14,255 nt of DNA from Flavisolibacter sp. (GTDB taxonomy: Bacteria; Bacteroidota; Bacteroidia; Chitinophagales; Chitinophagaceae), in assembly GCA_025936195.1 (NCBI GenBank), contig JAICTW010000007.1, positions 1 through 14,255 on the forward strand, written 5' to 3'. Every line of letters starts with the position of its first letter. Position 1 is the stretch's first letter. Positions 1 through 6,029 of this stretch are shown here, piece by piece. Made by a program: the position numbers and the translations under genes. The notes under the pieces were generated by a model. That model did not search any database, was not told the origin of the DNA, and saw nothing but the letters and a program-made list of their open reading frames with translations.

Positions 1-105
<105 letters not shown>

Positions 106-145
106 TTAAAATGCAAACTTCCCACCATTTTAGCAGATGATTGGT

Positions 146-177
146 TTTGATTTTTATTATTCAATGGCATAGTTTTT
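146..177 (+). promoter_or_regulatory. Candidate Bacteroidota promoter for the 78-residue ORF
   Basis: TTTG at 146-149, a 20-nt spacer, then TAGTTTTT at 170-177. This matches the Bacteroidota pattern TTTG-N19-TAnnTTTG with one mismatch in the -7 element. Transcription would start near 182, leaving a leader of about 20 nt before the ATG at 203. Confidence 0.5.
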
Positions 178-202
178 AAGCTCTTATTGTATAAACTCAA
201 TT

Positions 203-439
203 ATGTCTGTTCAAAATAATCCTGCAAAGCAGGAGGGAAAATTGCCTGCAGCGGATACAGGTAATGCAAGTAATCCAACACCGCATAATAAAAGCATGGA
301 ACCGGTAACGGATGAACAATTGCTGAACAAAAAGGCGGAAAAATATTTACGGGAGTCAGCAAACATCGAAGACGAACCGGATGCTCAGGAACAATTTGAT
401 GCCGATGAAAGGATGCGGAAAGAAAATGAAGAACGTTGA
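203..439 (+). CDS. Small acidic, probably disordered hypothetical protein (78 aa)
   Basis: Function not recognised. The 78 residues contain no signal peptide, membrane span or cysteine. The N-terminal 30 residues are rich in Asn, Pro, Ala and Gly and look disordered. The second half, from EPVTDEQLLNKKAEKYLRES onward, is strongly charged and could form an amphipathic helix, ending in an acidic/basic Glu-Arg tail. The LLNKKAEKYLRE and IEDEPDAQE stretches look like a conserved helical patch of small Bacteroidota proteins, but this is from memory of the style, not a search. A matching promoter lies just upstream and no competing long frame covers the whole ORF, which supports expression. It stands alone, convergent with the YitT-type gene, with 164 bp between their stops in which I see nothing identifiable. 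Confidence 0.7.
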   Translation: MSVQNNPAKQEGKLPAADTGNASNPTPHNKSMEPVTDEQLLNKKAEKYLRESANIEDEPDAQEQFDADERMRKENEER

Positions 440-603
440 TACATTAATTTTACGGTGCAGAACAAATCAAATAAAAATAGGTTGGCCATATCAACAGCAA
501 ACCACAGAAAGACGATATGTACTGCACTCCAGTCAGGGTCGAAAAGCAGCACCTGGCGAAGCACCAATAACAGAGGCAATCGGAAAGGAATGTAACGTAT
601 TTA

Positions 604-1470
604 CTAATGCAGCCCTCTTTGCCTGACCATTCCTCCTTGTATATCGCTAATGCTATGCTGAATGATAAAGGCGTTTTCATCAACAGAATGTATCAGGCTT
701 TTGAGCCTTCCTATTTCCAGCCTTGTAACCACTGTAAATAAAATACTGGTTTCGTGAATATTTTCTCCGCGTTTGCCAAAGCCGCCTTTACCGCTGTAAA
801 CTGTCACTCCCCTTTTTAATTCATTCTTGATTATAGCCATGATCTTTTCATTCTGTTCAGAAATGATGGTGACGCCTGTATATTCATCCAAACCGTAAAG
901 GAAAAAATCAATGGTTTTGGATGCGGCAAAATAAGTGAGTATGGAATAAGAAGCCGGTTCAATGCCAAGAAAGAAAACGGCCGTTGAAAATATCACCACA
1001 TTCAAAATCAGGATCACATCAGAAACACCAAAAAAACTATTGTTCCTGCTAACAAGCAATGCAGCGATTTCTGTTCCGTCCAAAACAGCTTCGCCGCGAA
1101 TGGCCAGCCCGATTCCGAGCCCGATAAAAAATCCTCCAAATAAAGCCGATAATAATTTATCCGGCGTAACATCAGGATAAGGAAAGAAGGCAAGGCAAAG
1201 AGAAAGGCCGCTAATAGCAATTACTGTTTTTATGGCAAACTTCAGCCCCAGTTGAAAATAAGCCAATGCAATAAAGGGCAGATTGATGATGGGGATCAAC
1301 AGGGAGATCGGCCAATTAAAAATATAATCCAGCAACATGGAAATACCTGTAACGCCGCCATCAATAAAATGGCCCGGAAGCAAATAACCTTTAATGCCCA
1401 TACCTGCCGATAAAATAGCCAGGGCAATGAGCACATAACTTTTTATTTCTTTGAAAACCTTTTTGCGCAT
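604..1470 (-). CDS. YitT family membrane protein (DUF161 + DUF2179)
   Basis: The ATG at 1470 (MRKKVFKEI) is preferred over the TTG two codons upstream, giving 288 aa. The N-terminal two thirds hold about five or six membrane spans, with the conserved GGVTGIS stretch near residues 38-44 and GTEIAALL near 132-139, typical of the YitT membrane domain. The last 90 residues, from about 198 (TGVTIISEQNEKIMAIIKNE), form the soluble DUF2179 domain, including GVTVYSGKGGF. Length fits the family (about 280-300 aa). The molecular role of YitT proteins is not established; the soluble domain is thought to be a small regulatory or ligand-binding module. The gene is divergent from the DUF983 gene, with its own promoter candidate at 1484-1514. 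No neighbour suggests a substrate. Confidence 0.9.
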   Translation of the reverse strand: MRKKVFKEIKSYVLIALAILSAGMGIKGYLLPGHFIDGGVTGISMLLDYIFNWPISLLIPIINLPFIALAYFQLGLKFAIKTVIAISGLSLCLAFFPYPDVTPDKLLSALFGGFFIGLGIGLAIRGEAVLDGTEIAALLVSRNNSFFGVSDVILILNVVIFSTAVFFLGIEPASYSILTYFAASKTIDFFLYGLDEYTGVTIISEQNEKIMAIIKNELKRGVTVYSGKGGFGKRGENIHETSILFTVVTRLEIGRLKSLIHSVDENAFIIQHSISDIQGGMVRQRGLH

Positions 1471-1483
1471 GAGCAATAAAAAT

Positions 1484-1514
1484 AAGATTTAGAAATTTGC
1501 AGGCACCTGACAAA
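1484..1514 (-). promoter_or_regulatory. Candidate promoter for the YitT-family gene
   Basis: On the minus strand, TTTG (complement of 1511-1514), exactly 19 nt, then TAAATCTT (complement of 1484-1491). Spacing and the -33 element fit the Bacteroidota consensus; the -7 element has two mismatches. The predicted start is near 1479, giving a very short leader before the ATG at 1470, which supports that start codon over the TTG at 1476. Confidence 0.5.
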
Positions 1515-1568
1515 GATTCTTTCTTTATTCTTTACTTCTGCTGAACTTCGCGGGCTAAATTAAAAGAG

Positions 1569-2030
1569 ATGTGTGCCGTAAAGACTCATGAAAAACCCAA
1601 TATCGTTTTAAGCATTTTTCAAAACAAATGCACCCGGTGCCGCAGAGGGAAAATCTACAAGTACAGCAATCCATACAATCTTAGAAACTTCATGAAAATG
1701 AATGAACGTTGCCCCGTTTGCGGGCAGCCCTTTGATATGGAACCCGGATTTTATTATGGAACCAATATGGTCAGTTACACACTGGCTTTATTAATTATTG
1801 TTGCCAGTTTTATTCTATGGTGGATATTCATTGGATTTTCTTTACACGATAACCGTTTCTTTTTTTGGATGGCTGCCAATGCTGTATTGCTGATATTGCT
1901 TCAGCCTCCGTTAATGCGGTTATCAAGAACAGTTTGGTTAGCGTTCTTTGTTCCGTATAGTTCCAATTGGGATAAAGGCGATATCATTGAGCCCGAAAGA
2001 GTGAACAAAGACCAAATGCATAATTGGTGA
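1569..2030 (+). CDS. DUF983 family zinc-ribbon membrane protein
   Basis: A 153-residue protein with two CxxC pairs, Cys21/Cys24 (CTRCRRGKIY) and Cys48/Cys51 (CPVCGQPF), forming a probable zinc ribbon. Two membrane spans follow at about 68-90 and 97-115, with the short motif DMEPGFYYGTNMVSY between ribbon and first span. This is the standard DUF983 architecture. In alphaproteobacteria some members lie near cytochrome oxidase genes, but the biochemical role is unknown and nothing here points to oxidase assembly. The ATG at 1569 follows an A/G-rich leader (AAAAGAGA). The gene is divergent from the YitT gene and is followed 82 bp later by the HEAGH protein on the same strand, possibly in one transcript. 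Confidence 0.88.
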   Translation: MCAVKTHEKPNIVLSIFQNKCTRCRRGKIYKYSNPYNLRNFMKMNERCPVCGQPFDMEPGFYYGTNMVSYTLALLIIVASFILWWIFIGFSLHDNRFFFWMAANAVLLILLQPPLMRLSRTVWLAFFVPYSSNWDKGDIIEPERVNKDQMHNW

Positions 2031-2060
2031 TGTGGGAAAGCATGTGCGTAACTGGTGATG
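2018..2060 (+). repeat. Short imperfect direct repeat across the DUF983 stop codon
   Basis: The 15-mer at 2018-2032 (GCATAATTGGTGATG) recurs at 2046-2060 (GCGTAACTGGTGATG) with 13 of 15 identities and a 28-bp period. The first copy contains the DUF983 Trp codon and stop. The period is not a multiple of three, so the second copy is not an in-frame extension. It looks like a local tandem duplication in the gap before the next gene; no function is implied. Confidence 0.4.
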
Positions 2061-2112
2061 ATTGCCCCGGTTTATTGCTGGGGAAAGGAATGCTCCTTGT
2101 CCTTATCTCTTC

Positions 2113-2745
2113 ATGAACAATTTATTGACAAAGCAGAATTTTAAGCAGTGCGAGATTTGCGCTTACCACGAAGCCGGTCACGTTCTCTTTGCTTATTTGT
2201 GTGGTTATAGCTGTAAAGAAATACAACTAATAAACGAAGGCAATGAGAACGGTTTTACCAGCTATGCGCTGATTGATTATGGAGGTGATAGTTATTATGC
2301 TTCAAAATTTACAAGTGGTGACGGCACTGTTGATTATTTTAAATGTTTGGCGCTTGGCGAAAAATTAGAAGCCATTGAAGTAGGCCGGCGGCTTGCCCGC
2401 ATATTTTTGGGAGGCTCTGTGGCAGCAGCCGTTTTCAACAATAAGGGAAACGTTCACATTTCACTACCTATGCAGATAGACTACATGGACCTTTTGCATG
2501 TGGAATTCATTCATTATGTGATCAGCCAACTTTCAGTTGATAAAGATGAAAACTTTATTGAACATGGATTGCAGGATGCTTTGTACACCTTAAGCAATAT
2601 AAACATCTGGGATACGGTTGTTGATCTCGCCTCAAAACTTTTGCAAATGAACCGGCTGGAGAAAAACGATATAGAGGAGTGTTTGGAAGAGCATGGAATT
2701 ATGTACGATGCAGAATCGCCAACGGATGCCGGAATTGATCTTTGA
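2113..2745 (+). CDS. Stand-alone HEAGH protein resembling the FtsH (M41) protease domain
   Basis: Starting at the ATG at 2113 the protein has 210 residues; a TTG at 2062 would add 17 residues that look non-coding. Residues 17-26 read AYHEAGHVLF, matching the zinc-binding HExxH segment of FtsH/M41 peptidases (His19, Glu20, His23). LARIFLGGSVAAAVF at about 94-108 resembles the LLGGRAAEE helix of FtsH, and Asp123 or Asp126 in QIDYMDLLH could be the third zinc ligand. There is no AAA+ domain, membrane span or signal peptide. A CxxC pair (Cys13/Cys16) sits directly before the HEAGH helix. The resemblance to M41 is by motif only. The protein could be an active stand-alone metallopeptidase or a non-proteolytic relative. 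It follows the DUF983 gene and converges on the 36-residue ORF. Confidence 0.6.
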   Translation: MNNLLTKQNFKQCEICAYHEAGHVLFAYLCGYSCKEIQLINEGNENGFTSYALIDYGGDSYYASKFTSGDGTVDYFKCLALGEKLEAIEVGRRLARIFLGGSVAAAVFNNKGNVHISLPMQIDYMDLLHVEFIHYVISQLSVDKDENFIEHGLQDALYTLSNINIWDTVVDLASKLLQMNRLEKNDIEECLEEHGIMYDAESPTDAGIDL

Positions 2746-2767
2746 TTGTCTGCGCAATTAAAAGATC
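2737..2767. terminator. Symmetric hairpin spanning two convergent stop codons
   Basis: GATCTTT (2737-2743) pairs perfectly with AAAGATC (2761-2767). Inside, ATTG (2745-2748) pairs with CAAT (2755-2758), leaving a six-base loop and a small internal bulge. The hairpin contains the TGA of the HEAGH gene (2743-2745) and the TAA of the minus-strand small ORF (2758-2760), so it could end or stabilise transcripts from both sides. Neither side carries a clear U-tract, so a classical intrinsic terminator is not certain. Confidence 0.45.
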
Positions 2768-2868
2768 AAAAGAAGAATAATGATCCAGAAAAGAACGGAC
2801 ACAGGAACGGCCAGTGCAAGCCCTTCCACCAAATTTGCTTCTGAAGAATAGTTTGTATTTGCTGTCAT
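2758..2868 (-). CDS. Single-span small membrane protein (36 aa)
   Basis: This small gene was found by reading the minus strand between the HEAGH and GYF_2 genes. From ATG at 2868 it encodes 36 residues: a polar, acidic start (MTANTNYSSEANLVEG), then an unbroken hydrophobic helix of about 20 residues (LALAVPVSVLFWIIILLLIF) ending at TAA (2760-2758). A short acidic N-terminus plus one C-terminal transmembrane helix is typical of regulatory or complex-subunit small membrane proteins, but no family is recognised. An A-rich leader (AAAAATAAT) precedes the ATG, and its stop lies within a hairpin shared with the convergent gene, which supports a real transcription unit. I found no well-spaced promoter. 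A chance ORF remains possible at this length. Confidence 0.55.
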   Translation of the reverse strand: MTANTNYSSEANLVEGLALAVPVSVLFWIIILLLIF

Positions 2869-2961
2869 ATTATTTTTACTTGTATAGTCCAACAAGCATT
2901 CCAAATAGGTAAGCTACTTTGCCTCAGTTCATGCAATTGTGTTAATTCTTCTTTCAAAAAA

Positions 2962-2991
2962 TTTGGGCATACAATTCGCACTATATTTTTC
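2962..2991 (+). promoter_or_regulatory. Candidate promoter for the GYF_2 gene
   Basis: TTTG at 2962-2965, an 18-nt spacer, then TATTTTTC at 2984-2991 (one mismatch to TAnnTTTG). It would give a leader of roughly 60 nt before the ATG at 3057. The spacing is one base shorter than ideal. Confidence 0.4.
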
Positions 2992-3056
2992 GTCTTGCAG
3001 CCATGTACCTCAAAAATTTAATTATAAACCTATGCTGTGAGTTTTAAAACGTGTTT

Positions 3057-3971
3057 ATGGAACGGGTTTACCTTCTTCTTCGCAACAATCAGCAAACCGG
3101 TCCCTTTACAATTGGTGAATTATTGCAACAACAATTAAGACCTTCGGACATGATATGGATCGAAGGAAAAAGCACTGCATGGACTTATTTGTCGGAACTG
3201 GAATTAATTCCTTTTGTAAAGGCTACTGATGCCGAACAAAAAAATCAAACAGCATCAGCAGATGAAATTGAGAGAAAAGCAGAAGAACTGCGACAAAAAG
3301 TTTTGGCTTCTGCACCCAGAACCTATTTCCCCAATCAATCTGCTGAAATAGAAACCTACGCATCGCCGTACAAATTACCGGAAGATGAAATTCAGTTTGT
3401 TGATCACCGCAAAGAAAAGAGGATTCGAAAGAACTCTGTTGTTGGAGAAATGTTTCTTACCTGTCTTGTGGTTGCTCTGTTCCTGGTGGGCATTTACAAG
3501 GGCAAATCTTTTCTTGGTGTGAAGAAAGCGGTACAAACTACTGAAGCTACAAAGCTGAATTTGGATGATGAACATACAGCCCATAAAAATAAAGCGGTCC
3601 AGCCTGTGGCCATTTCTGTAACAGATACCACCAATACTGCCGATAGTATAAAAAGACATGATAGCTTGCTTGCTATTCAAACGATGAGATCAAAACCGGT
3701 GAGCAGTAAAAGAACTGTGATGGATTCTGCATCCATAAAATCATCTCTGCCAATTGTGATCCCTCCGGCAACACAGGATGAAAAGAAAGCGTCCAAAACG
3801 GAAAACGCCGTGAAAATTCCGGAAGAAGTTCCGGCAAAGAAAGAAGTTATTTCTTCACGCTCTGATTCCAATACGGAAGTTAAGGCATCTGACAAGGAAG
3901 AGAAAAGAGGTTTTTTAAGAGGCCTTTTCAAAAAGAAAAAGAAAGAAGACAAATCGAAGGGTGAAGAATGA
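3057..3971 (+). CDS. GYF_2-domain single-span membrane protein
   Basis: The ATG at 3057 (MERVYLLLRNN) is chosen over the GTG two codons earlier; this gives 304 aa. Residues 2-55 form a GYF_2 (DUF4339) domain: QTGPFTIGELL, then the RPSDMIWIEG and WTYLSEL core. This small fold usually binds proline-rich peptides or other proteins. A charged linker follows, with an acidic patch (PEDEIQFVDHRKEKR), then one transmembrane helix at about 129-147 (GEMFLTCLVVALFLVGIYKG). The remaining 155 residues are low-complexity, rich in Lys, Ser, Thr and Glu, and end in RGFLRGLFKKKKKEDK, a strongly basic amphipathic tail. By the positive-inside rule, the KRIRK stretch before the helix suggests the GYF_2 domain is cytoplasmic and the long tail periplasmic. 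Partners are unknown and no operon neighbour helps. Domain call is solid; role is open. Confidence 0.75.
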   Translation: MERVYLLLRNNQQTGPFTIGELLQQQLRPSDMIWIEGKSTAWTYLSELELIPFVKATDAEQKNQTASADEIERKAEELRQKVLASAPRTYFPNQSAEIETYASPYKLPEDEIQFVDHRKEKRIRKNSVVGEMFLTCLVVALFLVGIYKGKSFLGVKKAVQTTEATKLNLDDEHTAHKNKAVQPVAISVTDTTNTADSIKRHDSLLAIQTMRSKPVSSKRTVMDSASIKSSLPIVIPPATQDEKKASKTENAVKIPEEVPAKKEVISSRSDSNTEVKASDKEEKRGFLRGLFKKKKKEDKSKGEE

Positions 3972-3988
3972 TCAGATTCATTGTCTTT

Positions 3989-4007
3989 AAAGATTCAATA
4001 TCTTTTT
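3989..4007. terminator. Weak A/T hairpin between convergent GYF_2 and amidase genes
   Basis: AAAGAT (3989-3994) and ATCTTT (4000-4005) are perfect inverted arms around a five-base loop, followed on the plus strand by two more T residues and an A/T stretch. The stem is short and A/T-rich, so termination efficiency would be low. It lies 18 bp after the GYF_2 stop and directly next to the amidase stop. Confidence 0.3.
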
Positions 4008-5154
4008 ATCTCAAACTCTTCAACCAATCTTTTATTCCTTTATAAATCTTTTTAGCGACAGCTTTGTGAAAATGAGGGTCCAGAATTTTTTGCTCATCTT
4101 CCCTGTTGCTAAGAAAAGCCACTTCCACCAAGCAGTTGGGATATTCTGTTGGGCCGCTTAATGAAAAATTGAAAGCCCCCACATTTCCATATTCATTTAG
4201 ACTCAATTCCATCATGCGGTTTAAAATTTTTTCAGATAAAGGGCGAAAACCAATGTAGCGATAATACGTGCTGACGCCTTTTACATTTTCGTTTCCGGAA
4301 GAATTCAAGTGAATGCTGATTAAAATATCAGGATCTTGCTGGCGAAGCATCAGTGTACGGTCAATCATGCTCAGGTCTTTGTCTTCCTCTCTTGTCATAA
4401 ACACATGCACTTTCTTTTTCTTCAAATACTTTTCAACCTCTTGTGCAATCTTTAACGTGTACTCTTTTTCGTTGACGTTGGATGTAACTCCCGTTGCACC
4501 TATGTTGCTTCCTCCATGTCCCGCATCAATGGCAACCAACAATTTTTTTGGTTTTAAGGAAGGTTGTCTTTTTACACGGATCTGCAAAGCATTCTTATTG
4601 TAGTAAATAAAATAACCCCAATGTTGTTGGTGTTTCAATTCGATATAAACACGAAATACATCGTCTTCAATTTGCTCGTACCAGACGTTTTTAATTTCCT
4701 TTACGGTTTTTAGTTGTGTGATCCAATTGGTATTGCTCGTAGCACCAAAAATGTCCACAACAATTCTTGCCGGATCAATTTGCTGAATGCTGCGATAGGG
4801 AAGTTTTTCAGGAAGGCCAATGGAAACGTAATCATAATTTTCATCGCCCCATACCCGCCAGCTTGTTGTCAGATAATAAGGTTGAAGAATAGTGCTGTCT
4901 CTTCTAAAACTTTGTTTTGCCAAAAAAGCAAAGTGGTTGTTGGACAGTTGTACTTTATAATCCGTTTTCACACTGTCAATAACTCTCATTAAAACATTTG
5001 TATCTAAATAAGTCATCTTGGCTCCGCCTAAACGATCTTCACCTAAACCATATTCCAGAAAAGGCAACTGCCCTGTAGTTCTTCCTGTAACAAAAATTTG
5101 AGCATAGGTTTTTTGAGAGAGGATAAGCAGCAGCAGAAAAGCAGTTCGTAACAT
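4006..5154 (-). CDS. Secreted N-acetylmuramoyl-L-alanine amidase (Amidase_3)
   Basis: This protein (382 aa) cleaves the amide bond between MurNAc and the L-Ala of peptidoglycan stem peptides, probably during cell separation or wall turnover in the periplasm. A signal peptide covers about residues 1-18 (MLRTAFLLLLILSQKTYA). Residues 20-195 form an all-beta region that resembles AMIN-type localisation domains (for example PARIVVDIFG at 128-137) but is divergent. The catalytic Amidase_3 domain runs from about 204 to 380. All zinc ligands and the catalytic Glu are visible: His213 in DAGHGG, Glu229 in NEKE, His282 in SIHLN, Glu344 in VEVAFLSN. The domain is C-terminal, with no LysM or SPOR domain. 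The ATG at 5154 is supported by the signal peptide. The gene is monocistronic and divergent from the 230-residue membrane protein. Confidence 0.92.
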   Translation of the reverse strand: MLRTAFLLLLILSQKTYAQIFVTGRTTGQLPFLEYGLGEDRLGGAKMTYLDTNVLMRVIDSVKTDYKVQLSNNHFAFLAKQSFRRDSTILQPYYLTTSWRVWGDENYDYVSIGLPEKLPYRSIQQIDPARIVVDIFGATSNTNWITQLKTVKEIKNVWYEQIEDDVFRVYIELKHQQHWGYFIYYNKNALQIRVKRQPSLKPKKLLVAIDAGHGGSNIGATGVTSNVNEKEYTLKIAQEVEKYLKKKKVHVFMTREEDKDLSMIDRTLMLRQQDPDILISIHLNSSGNENVKGVSTYYRYIGFRPLSEKILNRMMELSLNEYGNVGAFNFSLSGPTEYPNCLVEVAFLSNREDEQKILDPHFHKAVAKKIYKGIKDWLKSLR

Positions 5155-5157
5155 GCA

Positions 5158-5185
5158 GCCAAGATAAACATAAAATTACCTTGGC
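5158..5185 (-). promoter_or_regulatory. Inverted repeat flanking a -7-like element before the amidase gene
   Basis: GCCAAG (5158-5163) and CTTGGC (5180-5185) are perfect inverted arms separated by 16 nt, with arm centres 22 bp apart (two helical turns). On the minus strand the spacer contains TAATTTTA (5171-5178), one mismatch from TAnnTTTG. No good -33 element sits at the right distance, so the promoter is tentative. The geometry would suit a dimeric regulator that blocks amidase transcription; this is inference. Confidence 0.3.
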
Positions 5186-5325
5186 CTTTTCCGTAATTCT
5201 ACTAAACGGTTAAAAAGTGGTACTACCTGATTTTGTTTCACTGCATGGAAATAAAAAAAAGGGCTGCTATTTTTACATTCAAACCCAGTCGTAAGACTGA
5301 TCCAATATCCTAAAACCGTACTTAT

Positions 5326-6018
5326 ATGAACTGGAATGCCACACTTGGTATTGCCTGCATTGTATCACTTTCTGCACCTGTTGTTGTAATCATCTATCAC
5401 CGTTATTACAAACACCGCAGCCTTGCAGCCCTGCTGATCTATTATGCGGCAATTTTACTTTATCTGATGATGTCTCAGGGAATTATTCCTGTATCCAAAA
5501 GCATTCGTGTTCCTTATGGAATTTTCACGAATTACTTAGACGTGCCGCTTATGCTTTCGGCTTTGGTATTTTTTTGTCCCAATAAACAAAAGCAAAACAT
5601 CATCCGCTTGTTGAGCTATGCCTTCATTGTTTATGAAATACTGATCACTTGTATGTTTGGATTTAAATCTGTTTCCGTTACGTACATAATGGGCCCTGGT
5701 TTTGCTATTGTGCTTGCCTACACACTTTATCTGTTTGTGCGTCAGGTAAGGTTCAGCATCATGCATGGAAAAAATCACGGACGCATGGTCATGCTGGCGT
5801 CCATCATCTTTTTATATTCGTGTTATGCGTTGATCTATTATTTCTATTACATTGAAAAAACGCCGGAGATAAGAGACACAGAACTGATCTACTTCATTGC
5901 CTCCATTGCTTCTGCCATTGCGATGGCTACAGGATTGCAGCTTATGAACAAGCGCATGAAAGAACTGCAATCGCTGCGAATCACAAGAAAAGAACTGGCA
6001 ATGTTCTTTAACCAATAA
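5326..6018 (+). CDS. Polytopic membrane protein of unknown function (about 7 TM, 230 aa)
   Basis: I do not recognise this family. The 230-residue protein shows seven probable membrane helices, at about 5-24, 34-51, 73-87, 93-113, 121-141, 154-176 and 185-205, joined by short loops. The longest soluble piece is the C-terminal tail of about 25 residues (NKRMKELQSLRITRKELAMFFNQ), which is basic and probably cytoplasmic. A cluster HRYYKHRS follows the first helix. The overall shape recalls stand-alone versions of the membrane-sensor regions that precede histidine kinases in Bacteroidota, but no kinase or output domain is attached, and none lies next to it. It is divergent from the amidase and convergent with the acyl-CoA dehydrogenase, only 11 bp from its stop. 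The ATG at 5326 is the first in frame. Confidence 0.7.
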   Translation: MNWNATLGIACIVSLSAPVVVIIYHRYYKHRSLAALLIYYAAILLYLMMSQGIIPVSKSIRVPYGIFTNYLDVPLMLSALVFFCPNKQKQNIIRLLSYAFIVYEILITCMFGFKSVSVTYIMGPGFAIVLAYTLYLFVRQVRFSIMHGKNHGRMVMLASIIFLYSCYALIYYFYYIEKTPEIRDTELIYFIASIASAIAMATGLQLMNKRMKELQSLRITRKELAMFFNQ

Positions 6019-6029
6019 GTGTTCCGTTT

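Noticed and set aside
381..683. Overlapping frames on both strands between the 78-residue ORF and the YitT gene, some with hydrophobic, Cys-rich translations.
   Set aside because: They overlap stronger genes, have odd composition, no leader or promoter and no recognisable motif. The 164-bp gap 440-603 appears to hold nothing identifiable.
2062..2112. TTG start at 2062 extending the HEAGH protein by 17 residues.
   Set aside because: The added residues look non-coding and overlap the end of a local repeat region; the ATG at 2113 is simpler.
5233..5285. TTG at 5233 and TATTTTTA at 5278 as a promoter for the membrane protein at 5326.
   Set aside because: The spacing is 42 nt, about twice what the Bacteroidota pattern needs.
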